Of a stretch of 64,000 nt of DNA, positions 35,223 to 44,700 are shown piece by piece (position 1 is the first letter of the stretch; the number at the start of each line of letters is the position of its first letter). The stretch is from Sphingomonas endophytica (GTDB lineage: Bacteria > Pseudomonadota > Alphaproteobacteria > Sphingomonadales > Sphingomonadaceae). The notes beneath the pieces are model-generated. The model was not told the origin of the DNA, did no database searches, and saw only the letters and a program-made list of their open reading frames with translations. The stretch covers positions 33,694 to 97,693 of the forward strand of contig NZ_LDTB01000014.1 in assembly GCF_001476895.1 (NCBI RefSeq), in the 5' to 3' direction. The position numbers and the translations under genes are program-made.

Positions 35223-37612
35223 GGGCGATCTCCGGTCGGCTGGAGCAGGGTGTGCGTCGTGGCGATGCGATCGACGGCGGCGCGGCTGAACGCCATCGGC
35301 AGCATCCGCCCGGCGCTCCACGGCCGGTACAGGTCGCCGTAATGCGGGGAGCGCGGGTCGTTCGACTGTCCGGGCAGGTTGAGCCAAAGCGAATTGTCCC
35401 AGGCGCCGACGTCGATCACCTGCAGGTAGCTGGCGCCGCCGCGCGCGCGCCAGCCCGGCCCGGTCGCGTCGAGCCAGCGGGCCATGACGGTGAACGAATC
35501 CCCGCCCGAGCCTTCGCCCTCGATCGCGGGGAAGGCGGCGCTGATCGCGGGGATGCGCGCCAGCGGATGGGTGATGCGGACCTGATGCAGGGTGCCCCAG
35601 CGCCATGCCGCGCTGTCCGGCCCGAGCGCCGCCACCGCCTGCTGCCACGCGGTGGCCAGCGCGGCGTCGAACAGCGCGTCGCGGGCCGCGACCGGTTCCG
35701 CTCCCAGCCGCGTGTCCGGAAAGGCGAGCAGGCCCAGCAGCACCGATGGCGCGATCTGATCGACCAGCTGGCGCGCGCGTTCCGGCACGATCCGCTCGAC
35801 CATCCGCCGGCCGAGTTCGCGCGTCAGCATTTCGAACAGCGCCGCCGCGCCGCTGTCCGCATCGACCCGCCCGTCCCAGTCGCGCAGCAGTGCGACGGCG
35901 GGCGCGGCGGCCGGCGACGGGGCCTTCGGCAGCAAGGCGACCAGCTGCTGCGCCGGCGTCGACAGCGTATCGTGCTGGAGTGCGACGCTGTCGGCGAGCG
36001 TATGCTTCGGCTCGCCATCCAACACCGTGGCGATCCGGTCGTAGCGATAGGGATCGCGGAACGAGAAGGCGGGGATGCGGTCGCGCGGCCAGTCGGCGGG
36101 CAGGTTGTTCTGGTTGGCGGAGGCGAACCAGCCTTTCGCCGGGTTGAAGCTGCTGGGCAGCGCGCGATAGTCGGTATAGCCGTTCCAGTCGTAGCGCCCG
36201 TCGCCCGGCACCGGCAGCAGCCCGTCGCCGCGCTTGCGCCGGGGGACGTAGCCGATCACCTGCCAGCCGTGGTTGCCCGCGACATCGGCATAATGAAGGT
36301 TCGTGGGCCAGGGATGGAGCGCGAACGCCGCCTTCAGGCTGTCCCAGTCGCGCGCGAGGTTGATCGCGATCATCGCGAACGATCCCGACCCGCCGGGCTG
36401 CATCGCGATGGTCGCGATCGCGGTCGCGCGGTGACGGGCCGGATCGTGCGACACGACCGGGCCTTGCACCGCATGGCGCAACGTGGCGCGATGCGGCGCG
36501 GCGTCCTTGACCGGAATATCGATCTCGATCGTCGTGAAGCGTTTCCACCCGCCGTCGTGCCGGTAGCGTTCGGGATCGGCGGGATCGAGTTCGAGAATGA
36601 ACAGATCCTCCTGATCGATATGGAAATTGGTTCGGCCGAACGCGAAATGGTCGGTATGCCCCTGCATGATGCCGGGCAGCCCGGGCGAGGCGCCGCCGAT
36701 CACGTCCAGGCCCGGCGCGCTCAGATGCGCGACATGGCGCGGGCCGAAGTCACCGATGCCGAGATGCGGGTCGTTGGCCAGGATCGGGCGACCGGTCGCG
36801 CTGCGCGACGGCGCGATGGTCCAGGCGTTGCTGCCCGCGTTCGCCCGTTCGGTCGCGTCGCGGGCGGTGCCGGCGGGATCGCGCGTCGGCGTCTCCGCGT
36901 CGAACGGCAGGCGACCCAGCCGCAGCACGCCCAGATCGGCCTCCGACACCGCGGCGGCGTCCAGCCCCTCCGGCACGGTCATCGTCCAGGCGGGACGCAG
37001 CGGCGCGTACACCGCGTCGAGATCGAGCAAGCCCATGCCCGCCAGCTGTGCGCGGCGCACCTCGTCATCGGTGTTGCCCGCGCCGCCGCCGCGCGCCAGC
37101 ACGAAATCGCGCACGTCCCAGCGCAGCGGCGCAACGGCCAGGATCCGATATTCGAGCGGCAGCAGCGCGGGATCGGCGCTCACCTCGTCGATGCGCGCGT
37201 TAACCCCCGCGACATAGGCGCGCGCGCAGGCGAGGACGTCGGCGGGCAGGCGCGCCAGCTCCGCGTCCAGATCGCCGCGATAATGGAACAGCCGCGCCAC
37301 CGCGTCGAAGGGGGCGAAATCCGCGCCATAGACTTCCGCCATCCGCCCCATCTCGCGGCGATGCCCGAGATCGATCTGGAACAGCCGGTCACGCGCGGTG
37401 ACATAGCCGTGCCCGAAGAAGGCGTCGGGGATCGAGCGGGCGCGGACGTGGGGGACGCCATGGACGTCGTCGACGATCTCGATCGGTGCGCTCGCCCCGC
37501 GCACGGCGGTGCGGCGGATCGGCCGTGCGGGGCGGGCGTCGGCGGCGGGCAGGAACGGCATGAACGCGGCTCCTGCGGCCGATCCGAGCAGCAGCGATCG
37601 GCGGTCAAGCAT
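35219..37612 (-). CDS. Exported penicillin-acylase-family amidase (S45 Ntn hydrolase)
   Basis: The 797-residue protein has a Tat-type signal (LDRRSLLLGSAAGAAFMPF). The alpha part contains 'DVHGVPHVRARSIPDAFFGH' and 'TARDRLFQIDLGHRREMGRM'. The autoprocessing and catalytic serine S261 is in 'NAGSNAWTIAPSRS'. The beta part contains 'LANDPHLG', 'GASPGLPGIMQGHTDHFAFG' and 'WQVIGYVPRRK'. Members hydrolyse N-acyl bonds (penicillins, acyl-homoserine lactones, N-acyl amino acids). Here it probably works in the periplasm on N-acylated amino acids or peptides; quorum quenching is the main alternative. It is the first gene of the minus-strand run and diverges from the second TonB receptor. Confidence 0.92.
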   Translation of the reverse strand: MLDRRSLLLGSAAGAAFMPFLPAADARPARPIRRTAVRGASAPIEIVDDVHGVPHVRARSIPDAFFGHGYVTARDRLFQIDLGHRREMGRMAEVYGADFAPFDAVARLFHYRGDLDAELARLPADVLACARAYVAGVNARIDEVSADPALLPLEYRILAVAPLRWDVRDFVLARGGGAGNTDDEVRRAQLAGMGLLDLDAVYAPLRPAWTMTVPEGLDAAAVSEADLGVLRLGRLPFDAETPTRDPAGTARDATERANAGSNAWTIAPSRSATGRPILANDPHLGIGDFGPRHVAHLSAPGLDVIGGASPGLPGIMQGHTDHFAFGRTNFHIDQEDLFILELDPADPERYRHDGGWKRFTTIEIDIPVKDAAPHRATLRHAVQGPVVSHDPARHRATAIATIAMQPGGSGSFAMIAINLARDWDSLKAAFALHPWPTNLHYADVAGNHGWQVIGYVPRRKRGDGLLPVPGDGRYDWNGYTDYRALPSSFNPAKGWFASANQNNLPADWPRDRIPAFSFRDPYRYDRIATVLDGEPKHTLADSVALQHDTLSTPAQQLVALLPKAPSPAAAPAVALLRDWDGRVDADSGAAALFEMLTRELGRRMVERIVPERARQLVDQIAPSVLLGLLAFPDTRLGAEPVAARDALFDAALATAWQQAVAALGPDSAAWRWGTLHQVRITHPLARIPAISAAFPAIEGEGSGGDSFTVMARWLDATGPGWRARGGASYLQVIDVGAWDNSLWLNLPGQSNDPRSPHYGDLYRPWSAGRMLPMAFSRAAVDRIATTHTLLQPTGDRP

Positions 37613-37929
37613 CGTGGCGAACTCCTCGGCTGATGCAGGCAGGCTAATGCCCGGCGTCCGCGCGTGGCTATACCAAGCGGTCGGCGGCGCATAGGGCGCG
37701 GCTATGCCGGAGCGGCGTGGCCGGGGGTGCCCTATAATCGCGGGCTATGCCCCTATCGCGGATCGGACCGGCGTTGGTGCTTGACGTGATCCCGTGCGCA
37801 TCGTCACCTTCACCGATCCTGATACCCCGCGATCGCCCCGCGCGAGGGCGAAACGGGTCAGGCGCGGACGCAGGAAACATCCGGGTTGATCGCGACCGGG
37901 CCATCGGGTCCGGGCTACAATAGGGGGAT
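37613..37929. other. Divergent control region between the amidase operon and the second TonB receptor
   Basis: These 317 bases hold no convincing gene. They contain repeated CTATA/CTATG elements (GGCTATACC at 37666, GCATAG/CTATGC at 37689-37707, GGCTATGCC near 37743). A perfect TATAAT sits at 37733-37738, without a clear -35 at the normal distance. Similar CTATAGC words occur in the other divergent gaps of the locus (18389, 25381). It must contain promoters for both directions. Confidence 0.5.
37689..37707. promoter_or_regulatory. Inverted repeat GCATAG-N7-CTATGC, candidate operator
   Basis: A perfect 6-bp inverted repeat with seven central bases lies about 80 bases upstream of the amidase gene and 220 upstream of the TonB receptor. 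The spacing fits a dimeric regulator, possibly the LysR-type protein of the operon. This rests on pattern only. Confidence 0.35.
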
Positions 37930-40914
37930 ATGATGACGGTTCGACGGCTAACGGCAGGACGCGGCCACGCGCTGCGCGCGGTGACCCGCGCCGGCGCCAG
38001 CATGGCGGCGCTGATGCTCGCGTTGCTCGCCGCGGAGGCCGGTGCGCAGGGCCAGGCGGACGGGCCGGGCACGGGTGCCAGCGCGGCGCGGCCAGCGTCG
38101 GAACCCGATCTGGCGCAGATGCAGGACGATGGCTCCGACGTCGTGGTCACGGGGACGCGCATCGTCCGCGACGGCTTTCAGGCGCCGACCCCGCTGACCG
38201 TGGTGTCGGAGGCGGAGATCCAGAATTCCTCGCCGACCAACAATCTGGCCGATTTCATCAACCAGATTCCGTCGGTCGCGGGATCGACGCGGCCGGCGAA
38301 CTCGCGGCTGGCGATCAGCTCGGGGCTGGCCGGGATCAACGCGCTGAACCTGCGTGCGCTGGGAGAGATCCGCACCCTGGTGCTGCTCGACGGGCGTCGC
38401 ACGGTCGCCTCCAGCGTCACCGGGCTGGTCGATATCAACACCTTCCCGCAGGCATTGGTGAAGAGCGTGGAGATCGTGACCGGCGGCGCCTCCGCCGCCT
38501 ATGGATCGGACGCGGTCGCGGGCGTCGTCAACTTCGTGCTCGACAAGAAGTACGAGGGGCTGAAGGTCACGGCCGACAGCGGCATCACCAGCCGCGGCGA
38601 CGGCAACAATTACTCGTTCAGCGTCGCGGGCGGCACGTCGTTCGGCAGCGAGGGGCGCGGGCATGTGCTGCTGAGCGCCGAACTGGCGCATCGCGACGGC
38701 ATCTTCGCGGTCGATCGCGACTGGAACTTCACCGGGCGGGTGCGGATGACGAACCCGGCCAATGCGACCGGCCTGGTCAACAACGGGCAGCCGCAATATC
38801 TGATCCGCACGCCGGTCGGCGTGGCGAATGCGACCCCGGGCGGGATTATCCTGAATTCCAGCGGCGGCGTCGCCAACCGGCTGCGCGGGCTGTATTTCGG
38901 GCCGGGCGGATCGGTGAACCAGTTCCAGTACGGCGCCTTCAACTCGCCCGCGCTCGGCGGCACCAACGCTCCGTCGCTGACGCAGGGCGGCGACTGGCAG
39001 CTCAACGATTCGGGCCGCCGCATCGGGCTGGACGCCGACGACGACCGGCGCGGCGTGTTCGGGCGCGTCAGCTACGAACTGGCCGACTGGATCTCGGTCT
39101 TCGCGGAAGGGGCGTACAACTGGCAGAAGACGCTGTTCAACGCCGGGCCGAACGTCAGCACCACCACCACGCTGCGCGGCGACAATGCCTATCTGATCAA
39201 TACGCTGGGCGCGTCGCGGCTGGCGGGGATCACCAGCGTGACGATCGGCACCACCGCCGCCGACCTGCCGTATCGCCAGAACAACAGCTCGCGCGACGTG
39301 CAGCGTTATGCGCTGGGCGCGGAGGGCGATTTCCAGTGGTTCGGCAACAAGGCGATCTGGAACGTCTACGGCCAATATGGCGAGATGAACGCGCACGAGC
39401 AGTTGCGCAACATCATGAACACCACGCGGATGGCGAACGCCAATGATGCGGTGTTCGCGCCGGCCGGCAACGCACTGGGCGTCGCGGCGGGCACGATCGT
39501 CTGTCGATCGACCTTGACCGCGCCGACCAACGGCTGCCTCCCGCTCAACCGGCTGGGCATCGGCGTCGCCGATCCGGCGGCGGTCGATTACGTGCTGGGC
39601 GATCCGTATCGCGACCAGAAGCTGAAGCAGACGGTGGCGGGCGCCAACCTGTCGGTCACGCCATTCTCGACCTGGGCGGGGCCGGTCAGCGTCGCGGTGG
39701 GCGGCGAATATCGCCGGGAGGAAGTGTCCGGTTCGGTCCCGGCCGAATTCCGCACCGGCTGGTCGGTGGGCAATTTCCTCCCGACCTTCGGTAGTTACAA
39801 CGTGAAGGAGGCCTATCTCGAAACCGTCGTGCCGTTGGGCGCGGGGGTGGAGTTCAACGGCGCGGTGCGCGGCACCGACTATTCGACATCGGGCTATGTC
39901 ACGACGTGGAAGGCGGGCGCGACGTGGCAGCCGATCGAGGACATCCGCTTCCGCGTCACCCGGTCGCGCGACATCCGCGCGCCCAATCTCAACGAGTTGT
40001 TCGCTTCCGGCACGTCGCGGACCAACACGCTGACCGACCCCCGGGACGGGCGTACCGGCGTCACCTTCCGCGAGACGACGACCGGCAACCCCAATCTGCG
40101 CCCGGAAAAGGCCGATTCGACCAGCGTCGGGGTGATCCTGCAGCCGCGCTTCGTGCCGGGCTTCTCGTTGTCGGTGGATGGCTTCCTGATCGAGTTGAAG
40201 GATGCGATCGGACAGTTCTTCGCGCAGGATATCATCAATCGCTGCTATGAAGGGCGGCAGGAATTCTGTGCCGCGTTCGAGAAGGATCCGACCGGCGACC
40301 GCGAATTGTTCTTCCGCGCCAGCCCGTTCAACTTCGCGCAGCAGCGCGTGCGCGGGATCGATATCGACGCCACCTATCGTCTGCCGATGGAAAGACTGTT
40401 CGCAGGCAGCGACGACAATCTGACGCTGCACGGTCTGGCCACGCGCTATATCGACAACATCACCAACTCGGGCGTGCCCGGTAACATCCCGGTCGATATC
40501 GTCGGACAGAATGGTGGCGGCGGGCTTCCGAAGTGGATCTATCGTGCTTCGGCGACCTATGACGCCGATGCGTTCGCGATTACTGCGACGGGGCGGGGCA
40601 TAAGCTCCGGGACGTATGGAAACAACTATATCGTGTGTTCGACCGACTGCCCGGTCGGTCGTCCGGCCGCGATCGTTTCGCAGTTTCCGACCATCGACAA
40701 CAACGACATTTCGGGCGCCTTTTACTTCGACCTGAACCTGACCACCAAGATCGACGTCGGCGGCGAGGCGAAGGGGGAGGTATTCTTCAACGTTACCAAC
40801 CTGTTCGATGCCGATCCGATCCTGTTGCCGGAAACCGGGCTGGCGGCGAACAGCACCTATTCGGACCTGCTGGGGCGCGCGTTCCGGGTCGGCATCCGCC
40901 TTCGGACGCGCTGA
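37930..40914 (+). CDS. TonB-dependent outer-membrane receptor (994 aa)
   Basis: The protein has a long signal region (TRAGASMAALMLALLAAEAGA), then the plug opening 'DVVVTGTRIVRDGFQAP'. Plug motifs follow: 'NNLADFINQIPSVAG', 'LNLRALGEIRTLVLLDGRRT', 'SVEIVTGGASAAYGSDAVAG' and 'VVNFVLDKKYEGLK'. A large barrel ends 'LGRAFRVGIRLRT'. The start is the ATG at 37930, or the adjacent one at 37933, after an AGGGGG site. It diverges from the penicillin-acylase-like gene and is the second receptor of the locus, so N-acylated D-amino-acid or muropeptide uptake is a fair guess. It converges with radC, with a shared hairpin between them. Confidence 0.92.
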   Translation: MMTVRRLTAGRGHALRAVTRAGASMAALMLALLAAEAGAQGQADGPGTGASAARPASEPDLAQMQDDGSDVVVTGTRIVRDGFQAPTPLTVVSEAEIQNSSPTNNLADFINQIPSVAGSTRPANSRLAISSGLAGINALNLRALGEIRTLVLLDGRRTVASSVTGLVDINTFPQALVKSVEIVTGGASAAYGSDAVAGVVNFVLDKKYEGLKVTADSGITSRGDGNNYSFSVAGGTSFGSEGRGHVLLSAELAHRDGIFAVDRDWNFTGRVRMTNPANATGLVNNGQPQYLIRTPVGVANATPGGIILNSSGGVANRLRGLYFGPGGSVNQFQYGAFNSPALGGTNAPSLTQGGDWQLNDSGRRIGLDADDDRRGVFGRVSYELADWISVFAEGAYNWQKTLFNAGPNVSTTTTLRGDNAYLINTLGASRLAGITSVTIGTTAADLPYRQNNSSRDVQRYALGAEGDFQWFGNKAIWNVYGQYGEMNAHEQLRNIMNTTRMANANDAVFAPAGNALGVAAGTIVCRSTLTAPTNGCLPLNRLGIGVADPAAVDYVLGDPYRDQKLKQTVAGANLSVTPFSTWAGPVSVAVGGEYRREEVSGSVPAEFRTGWSVGNFLPTFGSYNVKEAYLETVVPLGAGVEFNGAVRGTDYSTSGYVTTWKAGATWQPIEDIRFRVTRSRDIRAPNLNELFASGTSRTNTLTDPRDGRTGVTFRETTTGNPNLRPEKADSTSVGVILQPRFVPGFSLSVDGFLIELKDAIGQFFAQDIINRCYEGRQEFCAAFEKDPTGDRELFFRASPFNFAQQRVRGIDIDATYRLPMERLFAGSDDNLTLHGLATRYIDNITNSGVPGNIPVDIVGQNGGGGLPKWIYRASATYDADAFAITATGRGISSGTYGNNYIVCSTDCPVGRPAAIVSQFPTIDNNDISGAFYFDLNLTTKIDVGGEAKGEVFFNVTNLFDADPILLPETGLAANSTYSDLLGRAFRVGIRLRTR

Positions 40915-40961
40915 TTTCCGGCGCGGAGAACAGGGGTCGTCAGCGTCGATCGCGGTCAAAT

Positions 40962-41005
40962 ACCGGTCAGATCAGTCCTTTCGCGCGAAGGCTGACCTGA
41001 CCGGT
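40962..41005. terminator. Bidirectional terminator-like hairpin at the radC 3' end
   Basis: Bases 40962-40980 and 40988-41005 form a 17-bp stem (ACCGGTCAG pairs with CTGACCGGT, TCAG with CTGA, CCTT with AAGG) with one mismatch, one bulge and a 7-base loop. It spans the last codons and stop of radC and lies about 48 bases after the TonB receptor stop. No long U-tract follows on either strand, so termination efficiency is uncertain. Confidence 0.55.
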
Positions 41006-41656
41006 CAATCCGACGATCAGATGATCGTGGACCGCGATGTTGAGCGGCTTGCCGGCCGCGACGATCGCGCGGGTGATATCGATGTCGGCGCGGCTGGGCG
41101 AGGGATCGCCCGACGGATGGTTGTGGACCAGGATCAGCGCCGCCGAGCCGACGTCGAGCGCGCGCTTCACGACCTCGCGGACGTGCACCGCCGCTTCGTC
41201 GATCGTGCCGCGCGCCATCACCTCGTCGCGGATCAGCATGTTGCGCGTATTCAGGTGCAGCACACGGAACCGTTCGACCATGTCGTGCGCCATATCGGCA
41301 TGAAGATAGTCCGACAGCGCCTGCCAGTTCGAGAGGATCGGCGCCGCGCGTGCCCGCGTCGCCACCAGCCGGATCGCGGCGGCGTGCGCGATGCGGATCG
41401 CCGCCGCGCTGGTTTCCCCCATGCCGGGCACGCGCACCAGCGCGTCGGTGTCGGCGCCGAGCAGCCCGGGCAGCCCGCCGAATTCGCGCAGCAGCGCCTT
41501 GGCGAGCGGCTTGGTATCCTGACGCGGGATCGCCAGCGCGAGCAGATATTCGACCAGTTCGTGATCGAGCAGCCCGTCGGCATCGGCGAGCAGCCGCGCG
41601 CGCAGCCGGGCACGGTGCCCCTTCGCATCCTGCGCGCGCATGTCGTCGTCGGCCAT
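40967..41656 (-). CDS. radC: RadC-family JAB-domain protein
   Basis: The 229-residue protein has an N-terminal helix-hairpin-helix part (GHRARLRARLLADADGLLDH, 'VEYLLALAIPRQDTKPLAK', VPGMGETSA). The C-terminal JAB/MPN metal site is 'LILVHNHPSGDPSPSRADID', with the glutamate likely in 'RDEVMARGTIDEA'. The exact biochemical role of RadC proteins remains unclear; the old DNA-repair assignment is weakly supported. I chose the ATG at 41656 since homology starts just after it. It converges with the TonB receptor gene and diverges from ydbH 110 bp away. Confidence 0.9.
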   Translation of the reverse strand: MADDDMRAQDAKGHRARLRARLLADADGLLDHELVEYLLALAIPRQDTKPLAKALLREFGGLPGLLGADTDALVRVPGMGETSAAAIRIAHAAAIRLVATRARAAPILSNWQALSDYLHADMAHDMVERFRVLHLNTRNMLIRDEVMARGTIDEAAVHVREVVKRALDVGSAALILVHNHPSGDPSPSRADIDITRAIVAAGKPLNIAVHDHLIVGLTGQVSLRAKGLI

Positions 41657-41766
41657 GACGTCGGGGGTAGGTCGGATCGTGCGCCCGTGCAATTGCGTCG
41701 CGGCCCGCGACTGCCCTATGCTGGCACCCGCATGACCGGCACGGCACAGCAGCGGAGACATCCGGC

Positions 41767-44700
41767 GTGAGCGGTGCCGGACGGCGGATCGGCGTGGCGG
41801 TATCGGTGCTGGCGCTGGCGGCGGGTGGCGGGCTGTGGCTGTCGCGCATCCCGATCGCGACGCACGTCATCGACCGCGAACTGGCGGCAAAGGGCGTCGC
41901 GGCCCGCTATCGCATCGACGACCTGGGGCTGGGGCGGCAGCGGCTGACCAACGTCGTGATCGGCGACCCCGCGCATCCCGACCTGACCGCCGACTGGGTG
42001 GAAACGCAGATCGACCTGGGGCTGTCGGGGCCACGGCTGGTGGCGGTGCGCGCCGGCCATGTGCGGATCGCGGCGCGGCTGCGCGAGGGGCGCGTGCTGC
42101 TGGGCGCTATCGACCGGCTGCTGCCGCCGCCATCGGGTGGGCCCTTCGCGCTGCCGTCGCTGAACGTCGCGGTCGAGCAGGCGCGCATCGCGCTGGACAC
42201 GCGTTATGGCGCGGTCGCGATGTTGTTGAGCGGGAAAGGGAAGCTCGACGACGGCTTTCGCGGGCAATTGCGGGCGCAGGCGCCGTCGCTGACCCTGCCG
42301 GGCTGTCGCGTCGAGGGCCTGGCCGCCGCGGTGAACCTGCGCGTCACCGCCAGCGCGCCGCGCCTGGCCGGGCCGGTGAACGCCGCGGGGCTGGCGTGCG
42401 GCGCGACCGCGGCGCGCGCGGTGGCGACCGACCTCGACATCGGCCTGTCGCCGGCCCTCGACCGCTGGTTCGGGCGCGCGCAGGTGGCGGCGGGGCGGGT
42501 CGCGACCGGCGGCGCGCGGCTGGACCGACTGGCCGGGACGATCCGCTTTCGCGGCGACGCGGATCGCACCACCGGCACGGCCGACCTGACGCTGGCGGGC
42601 GCGGCGGCCGAGGCCGGGCGCAGCGGCGCGACGCGGCTGGCGGGGCAGTGGCGGCTGAGCGGCGGTCGCGCCACGCTGGCCGGACGGCTGGAGGCCGCGC
42701 AGGTCGCGCTGTCGCCGGCGTGGCGCGCGCGGATCGCGGCGGCCGGACGCGGCGCGGCGGGATCGCCGGTCGCGCCGCTGCTGGCCGGCATGACCGAGGA
42801 TGCGGCGCGCGCGGCGGGCAACATGCGCGTCGGCGCCGACCTGGCGCTGGCCACCGGCACACCGACGCTGCTGACGATCGAGCGCGCGGACCTGCGCGCG
42901 GCCACCGGTGCCCAGGCGACGCTGGATTCGGGGGCGATCACGATCGGCCATCCGGCGGGCGTCCAGCTCGACGGGCGCATGGCCATCGGTGGCGGCGGGC
43001 TGCCGAGCGCGACGGTGCGGCTGGCGCAGCCGGCACCGGGCGCGCCGGTCAGCGGCACGGCGGTGATCCAGCCCTATGCGCGCGGCGGCGCGGCGCTGTC
43101 GCTGACCCCGGTGCGTTTCACCACCGGCGGCGGTGGCGCGACGCGGATCACCACCCGCGCGACGCTGAGCGGGCCGCTGGCGGGCGGTCGGGTCGACGGA
43201 TTGCGCGTCCCGGTGGCGGCGCTGTGGGATCGGCGCGGGCGGCTGGCGGTCAATCCGGCCTGCACCCCGCTCGCCTTCGACCGGCTGGCGGTGTCGAGCC
43301 TGCGGCTGGAGGCGGCGACGCTGACGCTGTGCCCGACGTCGCGCGCGCTGGTCGAGGTGGCGGACGGGCGCCTTTCCGGTAGCGCGCGGCTGGGCACGGT
43401 TCGGCTGGCGGGCGCGATCGGCGGGTCGCCGCTGCGGCTCGACAGCAGCGGCGGGACGCTGGCGCTGGTCGATCGCGGCTTCGCGCTGCGCGATGTGGTC
43501 GCGCTGATCGGCGCGCCGGGACGCGTGACGCGAATCGCGGCGGGGACGCTCGACGGACGGCTGACTGGCGCGGGCGCGGCCGGCACGTTCGCGGCGGGCG
43601 GCGGGCAGGTCGCCAACGTGCCGCTGGTGATGAGCGCGGGCGATGGCAAATGGACCTTCGATGGCCGCGCGCTGGCGTTGACGGGAACGCTGCGCGTCGC
43701 CGACGCCGCCGATCCGGCGCGGTTCCAGCCGATGACCGCGCGCGACGTCGCGTTCTCGCTGAAGGGTGATGCGATCCGCGCGACCGGCGCGCTGATCGAG
43801 CCGACGACCGGGACGGCGGTGGCGACGGTGGCGATCGACCATGCGCTGTCGCGCGGCGCGGGGCAGGCGCGGCTGACGGTGCCCGGCATCACCTTCACCA
43901 AGACGTTCCAGCCCGAGTTGCTGACGCGCGTGACCTATGGCGTGATCGCCGACGTGCAGGGAATGGTGAGCGGGCAGGGCGACATCCGCTGGGACGCGAA
44001 GGGTGTGAGCAGCACCGGCAGTTTCACCACGCCGGGCATGAACCTGGCCGCCGCGTTCGGCCCGGTCGAGGGGCTGGCGGGCACGATCCGCTTCACCGAC
44101 CTGCTGGGGCTGGTGAGCGCGCCCGATCAGGTCGCGACGGTCGCGTCGATCAATCCCGGCATCGCGGTGACGGACGGGCGCATCGTCTATCGCCTGCTCC
44201 CCGACCTGCGCGTGCGGGTGGATGCGGGGCGCTGGCCGTTCGCGGGCGGGACGCTGACGCTCGACCCGACCGTACTGGACTTCGACGCCGAGCGGACGCG
44301 GCGGCTGACGTTCCGCGTCCAGGGAATGGAGGCGGGCAAGTTCCTGCAGCAGTTCGACTTCTCGAACCTGAACGCCACCGGCACCTTCGACGGCGTGCTG
44401 CCGATGATCTTCGACGACAGCGGCGGGCGGATCGAGGGCGGGCGGCTGATCGCGCGGCCGGGCGGGGGATCGATCGCCTATCTGGGCGAGCTGACCGAGA
44501 AGGATCTGGGCTTCTGGGGCAATCTCGCCTTCCAGTCGCTGCGCTCGCTCACCTATCGCAGCCTCGACGTGCAGATGGACGGGCCGCTGGCGGGCGAGAT
44601 GGTGACGGGCGTGCGCTTCACCGGCATCCGGCAGGGGCAGGGCGCGAAGAGCAATTTCCTGCTGCGCCGGCTGACCCGCCTGCCGATCCAGTTCAACATC

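Noticed and set aside
37948..40959. A 1003-codon open frame antisense to the second TonB receptor
   Set aside because: Composition is typical of a shadow frame, and the plus strand has a clear receptor.
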